NCBI RefSeq assembly: GCF_011075055.1
Contig: NC_058153.1
Location: 992,001-1,056,000 of the forward strand
Source: Mangifera indica
Taxonomy: Eukaryota; Streptophyta; Magnoliopsida; Sapindales; Anacardiaceae
Length of the DNA stretch: 64,000 nt
Reading direction: 5' to 3'
Below the pieces are notes generated by a model. It was not told the DNA's origin and made no database searches. It worked only from the letters and a program-made list of their open reading frames with translations. The position numbers and the translations under genes are program-made. Shown piece after piece: positions 50,559-63,622 of this stretch. Position 1 is the stretch's first letter; each line of letters starts with the position of its first letter.

Positions 50559-51780
50559 AGTTGCTCAACAAGAAAATAATGCTGCATACCCCAATTCCTA
50601 CTTTAAGACAATTTCCCCCAAAATGTGCACTCCTAATCATTATAAATCTACCTAAAAAATAGCAAAAACTCCCTTCCGCACAAATCTGCAGGCTGACGTG
50701 AATAAGAAAAGGTGTAATCAGAATAAGCAAATGATAATTGCCTTACGTAGACAAGCCAAGTTGAATATTAGAACTCTAAGGTTATAGGACAGAATGGTAC
50801 TTCTCTGAGAACATAATCTAAAAAGCTTAACATAAATTGCCATTAATTTTTAAATCAACATAGAAAGATAGCAATCAGTAACAAAAATCATCATCAAAAT
50901 GAAAACCCTACCATAACAAATAAATTCAAAAATGGCATACTCCATACCTAAGGCTTTCTCTAAGCCTTGGGTGTAAATTAACCAGTAACAGGATTCATAC
51001 TACAAATAATTGCATTTGAAACCTTCTAATCATTTTGAAATGCGAACACTAACATGTTACTACCTTAAGCCCTAGTAATTTACTCAATCAGTCAACAAAT
51101 TTCAAACCAGAGAACTCCTTGGTAGAAACTGCCAATCAAATTATCAGTAAATTGAATCACTGACTCCACATAAGGACTAAGGCAGATCCTTTACACAGAA
51201 TCATTTCAGTTAATTTTGCAAAAGATTCAAATTATAACAAACAGAACCTGTTTCCTAGTTCCTTTACATTAGAAGTTACTTAACCATCATTATGTTTAAA
51301 AGAATGAAGAAAAAAGAGACTAAGCACAGAAACACAAATCAAGAAAAGTGAACCAACACAAAATCCACCATTTACAAAACAATTAAAAAATATTCTAAGT
51401 ACTAGACTGCCATACTTTGTCAAAAAAACCATATCTAAGCTTAGATTGACAGATTATTAATATTCAACTATATACAAGGGCGTGGAATTGAATTTAAAAA
51501 AATTCAAATTTCACAGAGCTTCAAAACACAGGAAGAGGATCAGAGAGAAACGATTATTAATCAAAAAGTTCGAAAAAGCGAAGAAATATCAAGATCAATG
51601 AAGAAAATTCAAATTAGTGAAATGAAACCCTAAAGCACTCACCTTACTTAGCTTCGAGATTCGAGATTTAGAAGAAGTCGGTTGTGGAGCAGAGAACAAA
51701 ACGGTGCGCATTTGCAGATCCAAAACGAAGCTAGAGAAGATTGATCTGCAAGTACGCTTGAAAATTTGAAAATTTTGAAA
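50559..51780 (-). promoter_or_regulatory. MYB3R leader exons and 5' UTR intron
   Basis: A probable UTR acceptor TGCAG|ATTTGTG sits at about 50688 and a donor AAG|GTGAGTG at about 51645. The first exon is inferred to reach about 51.75 kb. AAACCCTAAAG lies by the donor. No open frame of note. Confidence 0.45.
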
Positions 51781-52015
51781 TAAAAATAAAACAAATTGGG
51801 AGAGAGTGTTTATTTTTTTTTTTTTTAGATGGAGTAAGAATGAAACGGTCTAAAAAGAGAGCTATTCAAACACAAAGAGGCGGACAATGATTGGCCTTTC
51901 AAACCCTATGGTTAAACTTCGAGCATGTTTGGTTCCGTCAACGGTGATGATTTAAACACGTTGAAATCGTGGCCATCCATTTTAACGTGAGGTTTCTGAG
52001 CTTTTTGTCAAATTC

Positions 52016-52026
52016 TCCAACGGCCA
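52016..52026 (+). promoter_or_regulatory. Mitosis-specific activator (MSA) element, TCCAACGGCCA
   Basis: It matches the full MSA consensus YCYAACGGYYA, about 250-270 bp upstream of the inferred MYB3R transcription start. Two further AACGG cores lie nearer the gene, at 51844-51848 and 51940-51944. MSA sites are themselves bound by MYB3R proteins. Confidence 0.65.
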
Positions 52027-52557
52027 TATTCATATTTTAAAAATAAATAATCATTATGGAGAAAATATAATGAAAAGAGAAATCAATATTTGGAGCCATT
52101 GAAGTATGTTTTTTTTTTCATTTAAGAGATTAAAATTTTTAATTATTTCATTAAAATAATCAAATTTTCATAATTTTTTATTAAATATACCAACCGAACT
52201 ATATAAAATTAACGTAAATTTTTAAATTGATAATTTTATTTTTTTCATTTTAGACTCACATAGCAAGGAAATCATCAATAATGGTAAAAAATAATTTTTT
52301 TTTATTTTAATAAAACATTACTATGATTAATAAAAGAATTTAAACACTAACAAAATGAAAAAACGAAGCAAGGTTAAATTTTAATAAACTTTTTTTTTAA
52401 ATTGAAAAATTCCAAACATAAAGGATTATCACCGTCAAACAAGAACTATGGATTAAAACAAAAAATTTTATGTTATTTATATTTAACAATGTTAGGGGTT
52501 AAATCTATTTTTGTGTGACACAAGTTTTTTAACTTCAATACAAAAAAACAAAAATCC

Positions 52558-52566
<9 letters not shown>

Positions 52567-52630
<64 letters not shown>
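52567..52630. repeat. TA dinucleotide microsatellite, about 32 units
   Basis: An uninterrupted TATATA tract of about 64 bp preceded by an A run. It is likely to vary in length between individuals and may be mis-sized in the assembly. Confidence 0.95.
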
Positions 52631-52633
<3 letters not shown>

Positions 52634-53371
52634 TGATAATATAATATATTGATATTTCTAATAAAAAGAGATCAAAGTTAGGTAAAGCAGGAAACCAAAA
52701 TTTAAAGCATCAAACAACATAATAAATAGACATTTATTATAAGCCATTTGCGAGCCAATGACTGTGGCTCACAATCCAAATGAGAGTGAATCAGAATGAC
52801 CACAGGGTATTTAAATTTTGACAATCTCTAGTGAGCAAAGATTGAAAAACGGAAGAAAACAAAAATTTAAGACGACAAAAGAGACGGCTTCATTGAGATA
52901 ACAATTAACCGAGTCTACATCGGCTCAATTCGAATCTACTTCTAACTAAGGAAAACCATTATAAGGGCGCCCAAGTTCAAGTGTGTGCTAAATCAATCAT
53001 TAAAGAAAAATTCATAAAACTATCAATTCAATGTTTGGACAAATTACCAGTCTTTAGAACAGAGATTTTGGAGAGGTAGAGTAAACTAAACTCTAGCAGG
53101 GAATCATAAGAATGACCAAGGGGAGACCAACTTCTAAATTTACTTAATTACTTCACCTGTTGCAGCTTCAAAATACAGGGCATAAAGAACAAAGTAAAAT
53201 ATTTGAACTAGAAACAAAAACTTAATATTAAACGTCCTCAAACATAAATTATATGTATAGGTAATGAATTGCCAGAAGACAAAAAAACGAAAGAAGCGAG
53301 AACAGGCTCTGATGGTGTCATACAATTCAAAACTAATCCCAGAACTGATTCTGGGGTTTCATAGATTATTC

Positions 53372-56300
53372 TCATGCTGCTTCCACTTTCTGAGCTTTAT
53401 TTGGGCGACCGGTTGCAGAATCATTTTCTCTAAAGCGAGGGTGCTTCCCACCTCTATTGTATTTTCCTCCCCTGCATAGGAAAATCAAAATTTCAAAAAA
53501 TGCAAAAAGGGTCAGAGTATCCCAAGATAATGCCCATTAAGAGGGAGATAAAAAACATCAAAAGGCAATCCCCTATACATTTCATATTCTAGACAAAAGC
53601 TAAAAATATTATGCAATAACTGACCTTCCTCGTTGGTTCCCACCCTTATTTTCACGGTGTCGTTCTTGATTAACTCGGAGTAGGCTCCAGTATTCCTTTT
53701 CAGCCTCACCTGAGAACACAAAGATAGAATACCACGATCCTCAATGCCACGACTAGTAATATCCAATTTATGAAAGTCATTATAAGCTCATCTAAGAGTA
53801 AACAAATGAGATTTCATCACATGGTCGTATTAGAAGGAAATTTTTAAGTAGTTGCATACCAGAAACAGGCTCTAGAGTGGCAATAAAATTCTTCACAATC
53901 AGACCACCTTCTTTAGCTAGGACTGCAGCTGCCCGAGCTTTTTGAGCTCCTTCAGGTTCTTCAAATCTAATGTATCCAGATTCAGCTCCAATTTTGAAAT
54001 CAATGAACTTCACAGACAAAGAAACAAAATGTAAAGACAATTGTCCAAAGCCAACAAAGCCTAGACCAACAATTTAGGAACGCTACTTGGTTCCATCCTT
54101 ACTTTTCAAAATAACTAATAATATAGAGGAGTAATGACGAAAGGAATGAAACACACAATAAACAAAGGTAAACAGAATTGAAATCATCCAAGTCGAAAAA
54201 TATGAAAAAAAGATACAAAATTTAATGAAGAAGAAAATTCAGGGACACCATGAGGAAACTCCTAAAATATTAACTTCAATAAAAATCAACACTTCTCAAG
54301 AGGCATCAAACGCATATAATCTAAAGTCTAAACCAGATTATGGGGAACCATCATGGTACCTTAACAGTGCCAAATTTTTTGAAAACACCCTTCAAATCCT
54401 CACGCATAACAACATTCATATTATCCTTATAGGTAGCAACAGCAGATTTTTCTTCCTTTTCATCTCCCTTTTCCATGGAACCTTCAGACGTCTTCTCTCC
54501 ACTTTCATTATCCACCTTCTGCTCACTTTCTCTGGCAGCACTTTCTGAGGAATCTTGTTCTCCATTTACTTTACTAGAACTATCATTGGCAGGCTCATGA
54601 GTACCATTTTTTTCCCCAGCTACCGTATTCTTCAATGTGAATGCAACAATCAAGCCTTTTGGATAACTGTCATCATCATGAGTGCAGACAATTAGGTTAC
54701 ATTTTTTTTTTCTTTGAAGCAGGGGGTAGGACCAATAGACCACATAACATAGAGTGTTGTTAATTACTTTGCTTCAGCATTTGAGTTGTTTTTGCGACTT
54801 GAACCCATGTGTGGACGAAGTTTCTCAAAAGCTTCAAATTCTTTGGCCTGTTCTTCATCAAAGTCCTTCCTGATTTTTCAAGAAAAAATTATTAGAACAT
54901 ACAATGTAAAAATAATAGTTTTTTTGTGCAGACATGAACAAAAAAGTAAACCATCAAGTCATATCGGTACACACCCAAATCTAAACTAATAAATCTAAAA
55001 TATCTAGGAGATCATAAGTAAGATTCATAGAAGAAACTTCATATGTCCATATATCTGTCTGCTTCTGCATATTGCCAATATATATACTCAAATACCAAAA
55101 ACCATACAGCATTGTTAACCAGACAAAAGAATTATATAAAGCATCATACGCATATTATCAACAACTACATAGAATGTACGTGAAAGAGAAACAATCTAAC
55201 ATAATCTAAATACAATATTTAATCATGTGTTCTATATTTCCAAAAAGCCTCATTAAAATGAATACAAGAAAAACCTAAATCCCAACAACTTACTTTGACT
55301 TCAATTCTAGATCAACACCTGCATAAACCAAGCTTTGCTTCAAAACATTTTGAGCATCTTCCTCTGTTGAAAATTCAATCAAAGCAGTGCCACAAAACAA
55401 CCTTTTATCAGCTACATGCCGAGGCAACCTCACACTATTAACCTTAAATAATAAAAAAAACATAATCAGATGAAGATAACTTTACTTATATAATTACTCT
55501 ACATATAGAGTCCACAATGATAGAATTGGTATTATTTAATATAGATATTGCACCAAATCTAAAGTAAGAATCCACATCTCTTTAGAGGCTGCTAATGATG
55601 GATTTTAACATTTAACTTAAAGCACTTACACCATTAATAGCCGAAGCCATTCTACATCAAACAATTGGAGTAGCTAATACCTTAGCATATTGAGAGAAAA
55701 AGGATGATATATCATCCCGATTCACATCATATTCTAGAGGTGATGCAGCAATTGTTCTTCCATCTAACTGCTCTTTCATATCCTCCGCCTTTGGTAATTC
55801 AGCAACTCGACCAACTTTCTTCCCTGAAGGACCCAAAAAGAAAGTAAACAAACGTGTGAAATATATATTAAACGATGCTAATTAATAGAGGTTGATAATT
55901 ACTATTACCAATAATAGTCTTAAGTTTTTTCCTCAAATTTAACACTATATAGAAATTAACTATCAACCGGGTTCTCAGGAAAAATAAGTTCCAGAGATAA
56001 GTTACAAAATTTTAGCGTTTTAAATTAAAAACAAAAAATCACCTCAAAAGCCATAATACCTCCAAAATACTAAATAGACCATCCGATGCAGCAATTAAAT
56101 CAAGTCTAATATCTGAATTAAGCTCCACTATATTTTTTACTATCAATTTCTACCTAAGTCGTCCCAAATTTCATAACGAAATTTTCAATTATAAATGCCA
56201 TAAAGTATTTCCTCGAAGACAAACAGAGCATCAGCCTTCCGAAGTTTAGAAAACTCACCATCTTCAGAAAGTTTAAGAGAAGTAGACTTTCTAAGAGTTT

Positions 56301-56779
56301 CTGCCACGGCCTTCAATGTGTCTTCAGGTATTTCTTCTGCCTTCACATTTCCCAATTTCAAATGATCTTTCATCTTCTTGAACGAACAAATCAGGGCCAA
56401 ACTAACCACTACAGTCTCAGTCAAGATCAACAAAAACACTTGCGCAATATTCAAATACTCAGAACATCAAAACTCTGGGTTGCCCTCCCACTATTGGTTT
56501 CAAATATTAACCTTTTTTCCCATAAAAAATCAATATAAGTAAATAACAGAGTAAGGATACTGGCATCCTGGCTTTCACTAATCTTTTTACGCAGAAACTC
56601 ATCCGTAGGAATATTGCTATCGCTGAAGTAAAACTCAACCTGCAAAATACAAATATAAGAAAAAAAATAAACAAATAACTAAAGTAATCAAATTAAAAAG
56701 ATCATATCTCAAGGCGAAAGATAAAAAGAAAGACCTGTCTAAGCACTGCTTTAGCTGCTTGTTCATCCAAGGAAGCCAT
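53372..56779 (-). CDS. La protein (La1-type), RNA polymerase III transcript chaperone
   Basis: La binds the UUU-OH tails of nascent Pol III RNAs (pre-tRNA, U6) in the nucleus and protects them. Exons: 56779-56735, 56639-56561, 56408-56259, 55823-55681, 55442-55294, 54869-54768, 54666-54360, 54007-53860, 53709-53625, 53471-53372; 435 residues. La motif: QVEFYFSDSNIPTDEFLRKK then SLALICSFKKMKDHL. RRM1: about residues 105-190, with RLFCGTALIEFST as RNP1-like. A charged Glu/Lys/Ser-rich linker follows (NGEQDSSESAARESEQ). The C-terminal RRM2 includes EDLKGVFKKFGTVKFIDFKI and SGYIRFEEPEGAQKA. The Gly/Arg-rich basic tail (NQRGRGGKYNRGGKHPRFRE) ends KAQKVEAA. The start is the first ATG, giving MASLDEQAAKAVLRQVEFYF. 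All introns are GT-AG. Intact. Confidence 0.95.
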
Positions 56780-58668
56780 TGTTTTTGTTGCAAGTAAAAA
56801 GAGCAGGAGAGGCGAAGAGCGCTAGACAGAGAGTGTTTAGGGTTTTGGGGATATTTCGTTTTGGCGTTAAAACTAATATTATATGTATATATTGTCCTCC
56901 TTTTCAGTGTTTGAAGTCAACTACGTTAGACTGGCGGAACTTGTTGTCGTCCATTATTAATTTTTTTTTTTTATAGATATTATAAAAATATCATAAATTA
57001 TTTTTTATTTTTAATTTTAATTATATTATTTTTTAATTTTTACCTTTATTTTTTTATCTATTTAAATTTTTTTCCTTTAGATATAGTGTCATGAGTTTTC
57101 CAATGACAAGAAGATTACAAATGTAATATTGTCCACTAATCTGTATTTGTTTATGTTGAATTAAATTATCTTTCTTTTATCATTTTTGTTTAAAATGTTA
57201 ACTTCTTACTATGTAACAATGAATTAACTAAAAATTTGTTACATATTTCTAATCACATAAAAACGAGATGTTTGATCTTTATCATCCTGCCCTATAAATC
57301 TCGTCTTTATCACAAACCGCAATTAAACTCATTTTTTCCTCTTTTATAACCATAATCAAACTAGTGAAAACAAAAAGTGACTTGGAAACTCTCCTCCCAT
57401 AGTCAAACTATGTTCTAGGAAGACAACTACCAATACAAACTCCGACACTTCAATCTGAACCTTAACACTAGTTGAACCGAATTAAAAAAAATTGAGTTCC
57501 TATGGAGATTCCTTTCCTGGTGGCTTTGTTGACTTTCGATCATGCCACAAGATCACCGTTCAGAGATGGGTTGTGTTATATAGAGTTTTGGGTGGCAAAG
57601 AAGGGAGATTAAAGTTGAAATCGGAACCAAAACCAGGTGTGATGAGTGAAGGCATTTGCAAGGAGAGGTGTTAGTGGCGAAATAAAACAGGGAGATGGTG
57701 GAAGGAAGGCTGTTTCGGTCTAGGTGACGACTCAGAGGAGGAAGAATGTTTGGAAGCCGTTATTTTAGGCCATACAAAATGATTGTCTTGTCTATAACAA
57801 TTTTCAGTAACAGAAGTAGATAATGCACAGCCGAATAGAATTTTCAAATTTAAAAAAAAAAAAAAAGTGAAAAATCATTATTTCATAAAAGCATCAAAGC
57901 TTTGTCCAAGCTTTCTCTTGCTTGCTGCAACTTCAGGCCTTCTCATGGGCAAATTGATTGATAGGAGAGCTTTGTTTACTCAGAATTCATATCAATATAC
58001 CAACAAAACTTGGAAAGGTTGGCAGATCAATTAGTCCGTCGGGCCGATGACAAAGGAGATTAAAAAAAAATCATATTATTGTGTTTCCATATAATTAAAT
58101 ATTTTTAAATTAAAATTAAAATAACACTCATATTCTAAAATGAGTACTCATTAAAGATGATTGCGAGAATGGCAATCTTCAATATCAGACACTGACATAA
58201 TTCCCATAATATTTCTTCAGATGATCTAGCTGAAATCAGAAAACATAATTCCCATAATGCTTATTATTTGTTCTCAAATGGTTTCCAATAAACAAAATGC
58301 TTAAAAATTGTCATACAACCATGCATACCAACTAGTAATCAAGTAAAAACTATTTTACTGCAGGATCAGTTTACAGACACACATGCTGTCAATCATTAAC
58401 CATGAATAAAAGATGCAAATCATGTTTCATCATATCATCCAAGTACAACAAATGGTCTTTTTTTTTTTTGAAGTATAGTTCATCTCCCCTCAATGACCCA
58501 TTTCTTCAGGTTGTTACTAGCACCCTCTGAGGTATACATTTATGGCCTAGGTGATTTCTTCACAAAGGGAGATAACTTAAGGCCTAGCATCAAATTCTGA
58601 ATGGGAAAATCCATTTTCTATGACAGTAAGTTTTGTTGCTCTTTCGGAGCAGTTGGATAATTGAGTGC
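56780..58668. other. Intergenic between La and CCDC25-like
   Basis: The first 100 bp hold the La leader with AAACCCTAAA on the minus strand (about 56.84 kb). The rest is AT-rich and includes a degenerate copy of the TTTAAATTAAAATTAAAATA repeat core near 58.10 kb. An open frame of 60 codons at 57492-57674 is not supported. The last 250 bp are the 3' UTR of the next minus-strand gene. Confidence 0.5.
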
Positions 58669-60881
58669 TTACATAAAGTCCTCTTCAAGTTCTTGCAAGG
58701 ACTTGTTTTCTGCAGCAATCTGTTTGTTAGATGTCATCTTTTCAGAGACCATCAATCCCTTGTAGCTCCTGATCTCTGCCTGTCTCTCCTTTTCTAGCCT
58801 TTCCATCTCCTCCCGCCGTTTCTGCAGATACATAAAGAGATTTTTTTAAATGATTATATATGGATAGATAATATACTGAGGCAAGATTCAATATGACATA
58901 AGGTCTAACTCAATATCAAGAACTACAGATATCATAACACAAGAACTGTCTATATTACTAAACCAGATGTATCAATATAAAAGTACTTGGTAATGCAGCT
59001 TACATATTTCAAACATAAATATAGGAGCTAAGAATACAGGAAAAGATTAGCAGCATAAATTCTTTAACTACTTCCCAGAACATAAGCAGATAGATACATA
59101 ATTCAAAAACTTAAGAATAGGATTTCAAGTAAATTAAAGAGTGAAGACTTGCTATTTACATAACATAAACCATGACACCACAGAAAATTCAATTATATTC
59201 TTACCTAGACTTCTTTTTTCCTTAAATCACTCCCAATGTATCATTTCATTCTGCCTAATGCAAACTGAGTAATTTGACACCCACCCCAACCCCCAAACTC
59301 ACCCTACCCATCTTCCCCCAAAGTCATCCTAGCTATCGTTAGTACCAAGCAAAGAAAAGGAACGCATACAAGAGATGGAAGAAGACATCCATGGTATTCA
59401 TATTAGAACTTGGAATCTTCACAACATCAATATTTATCACTAAACAATCAGGAGAGCGCAAGATATAAAACTCACTTTATTTCTCAGTTGAAGTTTCCTC
59501 TCAGCTCTTTCAGCAGCATTTACTGCTTCTCGCTCAGCTGCAGCAATGTAACAAAAGAATATGACAATGAGAAAAAAGAAAAAAGACACAGAAGAATGTT
59601 ACTATTTAAGAAACCATTAGATAAACAGGGAAAAAATAGAATTTACCTTTTAAATCAGGTTTCCTTTCCACTTTTGTTTTATTCAATCTATTAACTATCT
59701 CATTTATCCGCTTTTCCACCCTCACAGTGCGAACCTAAATTGAGCATCAAAACCATGTATAAATCCCTCTGTCACTATCAAGTTCCACCCAACAAGCACA
59801 AGCAAGTCTCAAAGCTCAAAAATTATAGAAAATACAAGCACACACACAAGAAAAAACAAAGAATGTTACCATTTTTGAATTGTGGAAACCAACTTGACCC
59901 ACATCCATGGAAGCAGTTTTCTTCAAATTGGACCATGAACTGTAGACAACATCAATATTATTCACCTTGTTGCCTGCCATATAATCAAACAGATTACTAT
60001 AATGCCAGAATGCTCACAATTGCATTTCATTTTTTTTTTTTTCAAGCACAGACTTCATCTCAAAAACTATCAACACATATTCACCCACATCAGACAGAAA
60101 TCAATAATATTTTATCAATTCATCCCAGCCCCCAAAAATCATCATGAATCATAATATGAAAAAAGAAATCACATAAAACACAATCATGATTGATTGTATT
60201 ATATGATGAAAATCAGCTAGAAATATTAATGCTCACTAGGCACAACTTATGATTATCGGGTGACTAGGGATTATGATTATAGGAATAATTAATTATATAA
60301 TAATCAATTCAATAATCATAATTCACTTGTGATTGTTTGACAAATAATCTAAAATGCTAATTATTTGTGTTAAAATGTAAAAAATCCATTAAACCCAATA
60401 ATCCAATAATTCAAAAAAGTTAATCCTAGTAACTATGGGATTATGGCTGAAATAATCTAAAAATATATATATTATAATCATTCACATAAGCCATCTTAAA
60501 CAAGTCATAATCCAATAATCTGGATTATATAAGCTATACTAAAAAGGCACATTATACCTTGAATGGAATTCGCTTTGACAAGCTGAGCACAATCTTCCAA
60601 AACACCTGCACTTATATCATCAATAGTCTGGCCTTTGTGCAATCTTAAATAAACATGAGCAGAAGACATTTTATCCACATGAAACCTGCAAAAAATATAT
60701 ATATAAAATTAACAATTAATTGATCAATTAGAACAATTTGAATGCAAAATTAGGGTTTTAAAAAGTACCAAATGTCTTCAACGAAGCCGTATTTGATGAG
60801 TTCCTCGTTCTCGAACTTGTCGAGACCCATGAAGATGGTGTAATCACCTGCCTCTGGTCGGGCTTTGAAGTAAAACACCAT
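58669..60881 (-). CDS. CCDC25-like protein with NFACT-R (DUF814) domain
   Basis: Exons: 60881-60769, 60685-60558, 59973-59870, 59734-59647, 59537-59476, 58821-58669; 215 residues, close to animal CCDC25 (208). N-terminal NFACT-R domain: [59 protein letters not shown], then [20 protein letters not shown] and [17 protein letters not shown]. The C-terminal half is a long charged coiled coil ([40 protein letters not shown]) ending ELEEDFM. In animals CCDC25 is reported as a membrane DNA sensor, and NFACT-R domains occur in ribosome quality-control proteins; a plant role is not established, so I leave function open. All introns are GT-AG. Intact. Confidence 0.93.
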
Positions 60882-61449
60882 CTTGTTCGTCCCTTGTTTG
60901 CCCCTTTCGATACGAGACCAGAGGCGCTTTGATAAAATTTTCCCTTCTTAAAACTTTTTCTTCCTCGGATCGCCGATCGATGGACATTAATAAGTTCTAT
61001 TTTAAGGTCTTCATGTTTGGACATGCGAACCTTCCTTCCCCAGAATGCAGTTAGCTTATTCCTTACGCAGTTTGTTTTGTTCTTTCGTTGACATGGGCCA
61101 AAGCAAGTGACAAAAGACATGGTCCAACTCTGACATATTATTACGTGGTAAGATTGTTTATTTTATTTTTAATTTAAAAATAGATAAATAAATAATTACA
61201 TTATTTTTAAATATTTAAATATTATTAAATTATCATATTTCTTTTGATGATGGTCATCAGTGATCTAATAGGATCCAGCATCAAATTTACACTAAGAAGA
61301 TGTGATTTTACTGGATTGTATTTCTCCGGTATGATCTGTCCAATCACACATAATTCCATGAAATCTAACCATTTGTTTTGGCACTTTTCTTTTAAATTTT
61401 TAAGAAAAAATAAATGATATTCATACCTTTCTAGCGTTAGTTTTTTTTT

Positions 61450-61810
61450 TTTTAAACAGGATTTGACTAAGGTTATTTTAATAATATATTTTTATTTATA
61501 TTATTTTATTTGATTTATTAGATAACAAAATATTTAGATAATATTTTATTATCAATAATAATATGAAAAATAATATAAGTAATAATCTTGATTTTGTTAT
61601 ATTAATATCATTACTTACTAATTTGTTTAGGATAAAAATAATTTTATTTTCAATCAATATAAAAAATAATATAAAGAATATTTTATATCTAAAAATACTT
61701 AAGTAAAATAATATATTAGTATTTTTTATTATCTTCAACTAAATATAATAATTATTTATATCTACTAATTTTGATCAAATTTTATCAGATATAATAATAT
61801 AAAAAAATAA
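61450..61810. mobile_element. AT-rich MITE-like element, family A copy 3, reversed
   Basis: On the minus strand it reads TATATTATTTTACTTAAGTA, then GAAAATAAAATTATTTTTATCC, in the same order as the 44.0-kb copy. The ends are too degenerate to fix, and no target duplication is visible. Confidence 0.45.
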
Positions 61811-63261
61811 TTAGAGTAAATATAACTACATAAATATATAATTGTATGCAATTTATAAGGATTTCAACTTACGCGGATTTTAACATTTTTCAATCCATTT
61901 ATTACAAATTTTATAACAGCAACATTTCTTTAAACATTTAGATAAATTCGTGTTAGTTTCAGATTGGTTTTGTGCTAACCCAAATATAATTTAATTTAAT
62001 TTTGAGTTATGTCAAATTGATTAAAACTAAATTTTGTCTAAAAAAATTAACCGAAACTTAGTTTTTTTCATATTAGATTGGTTTTTTTAATAAGAAAATT
62101 TTATTTGAATCAAATTAACTTTTTAAACCTAAACAAGAGAAACTTCGGATCTAATATTTAATCTGTAATTACTTTACCAAGTAAATCGAAAATCTAATTT
62201 TTAGATATCGCAAATAGGATTTGAACCGATGGTCTCATGTTTGAAAATTAGAATCTATTTTTATTATCATTTTAAGTATCTTTGAAAATCATACCATAAC
62301 ATATAAGGTTAATAAATTGTATTGAAAATTGTTAGCTATAGGCATAATCCACACCGAAATACACTGAATGAAACTATGTGACCAGCGATCACATCCAGTA
62401 GCAGAACCCAGGCCTGAAACCTAAAAATTAAAGCAATAGTCTGAGAACTGATTTGATAAAAAGGCAGAAGTAAAGCAATACTGACGTGCAGTTTTACCTA
62501 TTCTTGCCTTCCCCAGTCCCCACTTGTCCTGTCTGCAATGGATCAAATTGTGTAAAACCTTCTGAAGGTTACTTTCTATTTTATCTTCATGATGTTGTTG
62601 GGACTTAGAATTGAAAGCAGGCAGGCATCCAACTTTATTCTATTCCCATTGCAAAAGTGATAAAAACAAAGTTGGAATCCCGTGTCCCAATGCTGCTCAG
62701 GACTATGCAATTTCAAAAGCTTCCATCAATTGTTTGCTCACAGCTATTTAATTCTATCTTTTCTGACTTCAAGGTTCAGAAACTAAAAGCCCCTTCTCTT
62801 GACTTAACCAGGATTATGGAACCGGTTACTAGAGAGTGTGATCGGTTTAGTCTAGATGAGCCAATCAGACTCAACTAAAATTTCATCGTTATGGAAAAAA
62901 CAATCATAAGAGCCCTTTTGTATTAAAAACAATGGCAACTATTGTTATTTTGAAGCTTGCTGGGAAGACAGTGATGACAATCTACAGCCATAGATAAGGA
63001 TATCTTTGAGCAAAAAAATGAAACTTCAACTAAAATAGTAAACCAAAGCCGAGTTTGAGTTCACTGTTTCTCAGTTCGATGAGCCTGTGCCTTGGTTTAA
63101 GTATAGTATCAATAAATTTCTAAAAGTATATATTATCCCCCATATACTTTAATATCTAATTATGACAAATTTTTTTGACTCCCTTAGCTTTTATATTTTC
63201 ATATACACCATAATATCGAGCTTTATAAATTACGAGGTTTAACTATTATATTTCTAATTGA

Positions 63262-63405
63262 ACTTGAGCCAACAACTCCTATCTCAAACTCAAGCTCAAA
63301 CTTGTGTATAAACTCAATTGAGTCGAGTTTGAGTTAACAGCTCCTATCTCAATCTTGAACTTAAACTTGCATATAAACTTAATCGAGATGAGCTCGAGTC
63401 CAACA
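63262..63405. repeat. 65-bp tandem repeat, two imperfect units, CTCAAGCTC-type
   Basis: CTCCTATCTCAA begins at 63276 and again at 63341, each followed by (C/T)TCAAACTTG..TATAAACT(C/T)AAT. The GAGCTCGAG/CTCAAGCTC vocabulary is shared with repeats in NFD6-like intron 2 (26.93-27.08 kb) and loosely with the hAT MITE. Confidence 0.55.
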
Positions 63406-63622
63406 ATACTCAATTCAGCTCAAGTTCAACACTAATTACAAGCATTATGTGATGAGGAGGGATATTGTGAGTGTATCAATAACAAAAATTTTAGAACTAG
63501 TAATCATCCTTTTCATCACACCAACAGAAGATAAACATTCAGCCTCAGGAAAAAGATTACAGCACCTAAAGAATTTCAGTTACATGAATTAATCCAAAAA
63601 AGAAACACAAACAAACTACAAA

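Larger units (their letters stand above)
51781..53371. other. Intergenic, MYB3R promoter side and La 3' flank
   Basis: AT-rich DNA with A/T homopolymers and a long TA microsatellite (listed separately). No coding sequence recognised. Confidence 0.5.
60882..63622. other. Intergenic between CCDC25-like and TauE/SafE genes
   Basis: It contains the leader of the CCDC25-like gene, a family A AT-rich element in reverse orientation (about 61.45-61.81 kb), anonymous AT-rich DNA, and a 65-bp tandem repeat at 63.26-63.40 kb. A GGTTCAAATCC string on the minus strand near 62217 resembles a Pol III B box, without a matching A box. No gene recognised. Confidence 0.5.

Noticed and set aside
52567..52630. 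TA tract as a regulatory or structural element
   Set aside because: Simple microsatellite of a kind common in plant intergenic DNA; no further evidence.
57492..57674. Open frame of 60 codons between La and the CCDC25-like gene
   Set aside because: No homology, no splicing context, no leader; chance frame in a less AT-rich patch.
59410..60147. Plus-strand frames of 94 and 135 codons over the CCDC25-like gene
   Set aside because: Antisense shadows crossing its exons and introns; low-complexity His/Gln/Ser strings.
62205..62240. GGTTCAAATCC (minus strand) as a tRNA gene or SINE B box
   Set aside because: No A box at the right spacing and no cloverleaf could be folded by eye; at best a very decayed SINE.
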